From Tepidiforma thermophila (lineage in GTDB: Bacteria > Chloroflexota > Dehalococcoidia > Tepidiformales > Tepidiformaceae): a stretch of DNA of 64,000 nt. The notes beneath the pieces are model-generated. The model saw only the letters and a program-made list of their open reading frames with translations, was not told where the DNA came from and did no database searches. The stretch covers positions 1,426,001-1,490,000 of the forward strand of contig NZ_PDJQ01000001.1 of NCBI RefSeq assembly GCF_002563855.1, read 5' to 3'. The position numbers and the translations under genes are program-made. Below are positions 62,585 to 64,000 of this stretch, piece by piece; position 1 is the first letter of the stretch; the number at the start of each line of letters is the position of its first letter.

Positions 62585-63817
62585 CTACAGCAGGTCACCC
62601 CCGCAGGCCGGTGCCGTCGTCCCGTGCTCGCGGTACGCCTTGATCACGTTCCGCCCCGTCGTCCAGCGGTGCACCTCGTCCGGCCCGTCGACCAGCCGCT
62701 GCGAGCGGATCGACGTATACCAGCGTGCCAGCGGCGTATCGAGGCTGTACCCGAGCGCCCCATGCAGCTGGATCGCCGTGTCGACCACCTTGTGCACCAT
62801 ATTCGCCAGGAACACCTTGGCGATGCCGTTCTCGTGCCGGATGTCCAGCCCCTTCTCCGCCTTGTAGGCGATGTGGAGGAGCATCAGCCGCGCGATGTAC
62901 AGCTCGCTCGCGCAATCCGCCAGCATCCACTGCACCCCCTGCCGGTCGGCCAGCAGCCGCCCAAACGTTTCGCGCTGGGTCACGTGCGCCACCGCCATGT
63001 CGAGCGCGCGCTGCGCCATCGCCACGTTGTGCATCCCGTGGCGGAGCCGCCCGTACGCCAGCCGGTGCTGCCCCATAGTAAAGCCGTTCCCTTGCCCGCC
63101 GAGCAGGTTCTCATGCGGCACCACGAGGTTTTCGATCTTCACTTCGGCGTGCCCGCCGCCGAGGATGTGCGTCAGTGGACCCTCGACCGCCATCGTCGGG
63201 ATGTCGCGGATGATCCGGTAGCCCGGGTTCGGCAGCTCCACGATGAATGTGCTGAACTGCTGATGCCGCGGCGCATCCGGGTCCGTCTTCGCCATCACCA
63301 CCGCGATGTCGGCCACGCTCGCCGCGCTCGAAAACCACTTTTCGCCGTTAAGAATCCAGTTGTCGCCGTCGCGGACGGCGGTCGTCTTCATCCCGGTCGC
63401 ATCGGAACCGGCCGCCCGCTCCGTCATCGAATAACACACCCGCTTCTCACCGTTCAGCAGCGGCTTCAGGAACTTCTCCTTCTGGTAGTCCGTGCCGTAG
63501 GTGAGGATGGTCAGCATCGTCGCGTCATCGGGACCCTGCGTGTTCAGCGCCAGCGCGCCAAGGTAGCTCTCGCCAAGCTCCATCTGCACCAGCGCGTTCG
63601 CCAGCGGCCCCAGCCCCATCCCGCCCCACTCCTTCGGGATGAATGGGCACCACAACCCCTGAGCCCGCGCTTTCTGGCGCAGCTCCGCCAGCACCTCCTT
63701 ATATGGCTCCCCATCGAGGAGCCGCTTCTCCGCAGGGATGCACTCGCTGTGCACGAACTCCCGCACCTTCTGGCGGATCGCCTTGGCGTCTTCTGGTATC
63801 TCGAAATCAACGGCCAT
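62585..63817 (-). CDS. Acyl-CoA dehydrogenase (ACAD10/11-like)
   Basis: A 410-residue flavoprotein. CYSMTERAAGSDATGM near 128-143 is the FAD/substrate region, FSSAASVADIAVVMAKTD follows, and LHGALGYSLDTPLARWY near 350 is the C-terminal domain. The catalytic position reads VDGPDEVHR, with Asp where most acyl-CoA dehydrogenases have Glu, as in the ACAD10/11 group. Substrate unknown, perhaps long or unusual acyl-CoAs. It ends 10 bp from the convergent PD-(D/E)XK-like gene. Confidence 0.93.
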   Translation of the reverse strand: MAVDFEIPEDAKAIRQKVREFVHSECIPAEKRLLDGEPYKEVLAELRQKARAQGLWCPFIPKEWGGMGLGPLANALVQMELGESYLGALALNTQGPDDATMLTILTYGTDYQKEKFLKPLLNGEKRVCYSMTERAAGSDATGMKTTAVRDGDNWILNGEKWFSSAASVADIAVVMAKTDPDAPRHQQFSTFIVELPNPGYRIIRDIPTMAVEGPLTHILGGGHAEVKIENLVVPHENLLGGQGNGFTMGQHRLAYGRLRHGMHNVAMAQRALDMAVAHVTQRETFGRLLADRQGVQWMLADCASELYIARLMLLHIAYKAEKGLDIRHENGIAKVFLANMVHKVVDTAIQLHGALGYSLDTPLARWYTSIRSQRLVDGPDEVHRWTTGRNVIKAYREHGTTAPACGGDLL

Positions 63818-63924
63818 CGCGCTGCACCTGCCCCCTTAGTCGTTCGGTCGCCGGGGAGCGGTCAGCCGCGGCCCGGCAAAGCCCGCCCATCATAACCGCT
63901 CCGCCACGCCGCCGCCGGGCAGCC

Positions 63925-64000
63925 CTAGATTCCGCTCCCGCCTGAAACGACCAGCAGCGACCCCGTCGTGTAGCTCGATGCGTCCGAAGCAAGGTAGAGC
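63925..64000 (-). CDS. Short-chain dehydrogenase/reductase (partial, C-terminal end only)
   Basis: Only 25 codons are inside the window. They read LYLASDASSYTTGSLLVVSGG and a stop at 63925-63927, the usual C-terminal end of SDR enzymes (LASD-xxSYxTG-xxxxVxGG). The rest is beyond the window edge. The gene precedes the acyl-CoA dehydrogenase on the same strand by 107 bp, so a lipid-related operon is possible. The substrate cannot be guessed from this fragment. Confidence 0.7.
   Translation of the reverse strand, partial: LYLASDASSYTTGSLLVVSGGSGI

Noticed and set aside
1..64000. tRNA or rRNA genes
   Set aside because: Spacers longer than about 70 bp were read for tRNA arms and none was found. 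A dedicated tRNA scan would be needed to exclude them fully.

Overview
The window is GC-rich (roughly 68-70% by eye) and almost entirely protein coding. No stretch longer than about 250 bp lacks a gene. Gene content, order and codon bias (strong preference for C/G third positions) suggest a Chloroflexota bacterium, possibly a Tepidiforma-like member of Dehalococcoidia. That placement is inferred from style and gene neighbourhoods; no 16S rRNA or other phylogenetic marker was compared. No rRNA, tRNA, CRISPR array, prophage or insertion sequence was recognised.

Layout. 1-2279 (minus): a cut-off thiamine-diphosphate enzyme and an alpha/beta hydrolase. 2510-5144 (plus): a membrane glycosyltransferase and an enoyl-CoA hydratase-like protein. 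5155-11644 (minus): a compact iron-sulfur assembly operon sufR-sufC-sufB-sufD-Rieske-sufS-sufU-sufT, headed by a palindrome that looks like a SufR operator. 11682-15211 (minus): a YihY/BrkB membrane protein, a queuosine-tRNA mannosyltransferase-like glycosyltransferase, a HAD protein and a polyprenyl-phosphate sugar-phosphate transferase. 15272-17727 (minus): an ABC exporter with its TetR regulator. 17779-19537: a tyrosine phosphatase, trmD and a molybdopterin protein.

19587-36055 (plus) is a complete-looking division and cell wall (dcw) cluster: mraZ, rsmH, ftsL-like, ftsI, murF, mraY, murD, ftsW, murG, murC, murB, ddl, ftsQ, ftsA, ftsZ. Only murE is absent. From ftsI to ftsQ the genes overlap by 4 nt at nearly every junction, so translation is probably coupled. 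The cluster has a clear promoter (TTGACA-N17-TACCAT) and MraZ-type repeats, and ends in strong hairpins. The wall is therefore conventional peptidoglycan built by an FtsZ/SEDS divisome.

36283-39449: a small cysteine-rich protein, a 23-copy heptanucleotide array able to form G-quadruplexes, a class III CoA-transferase, queA and a small beta-solenoid-like protein. 39373-59339 (minus) is a 20-kb run of 20 co-directional housekeeping genes read from high to low coordinates: yceD, rpmF, fabD, fabG, nusB, acpP, tatA, tatC, tauE, udg, rnjA, ftsK, fused accDA, a second tauE, gatB, yvcK, secG, a solute-binding protein, fmt and rlmN. It links fatty acid synthesis, protein export, RNA decay, chromosome segregation and translation initiation.

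59546-62575 (plus) carries a coiled-coil zinc-ribbon protein, a serine-recombinase-family protein whose catalytic residues are all replaced, and a PD-(D/E)XK-like protein. The window ends with an acyl-CoA dehydrogenase and the tail of a short-chain dehydrogenase (minus). The most unusual items are the catalytically dead recombinase and its neighbour, the bacterial QTMAN-like gene in a queuosine-making genome, the apparent AUA start of ftsW, and the G-quadruplex heptamer array.
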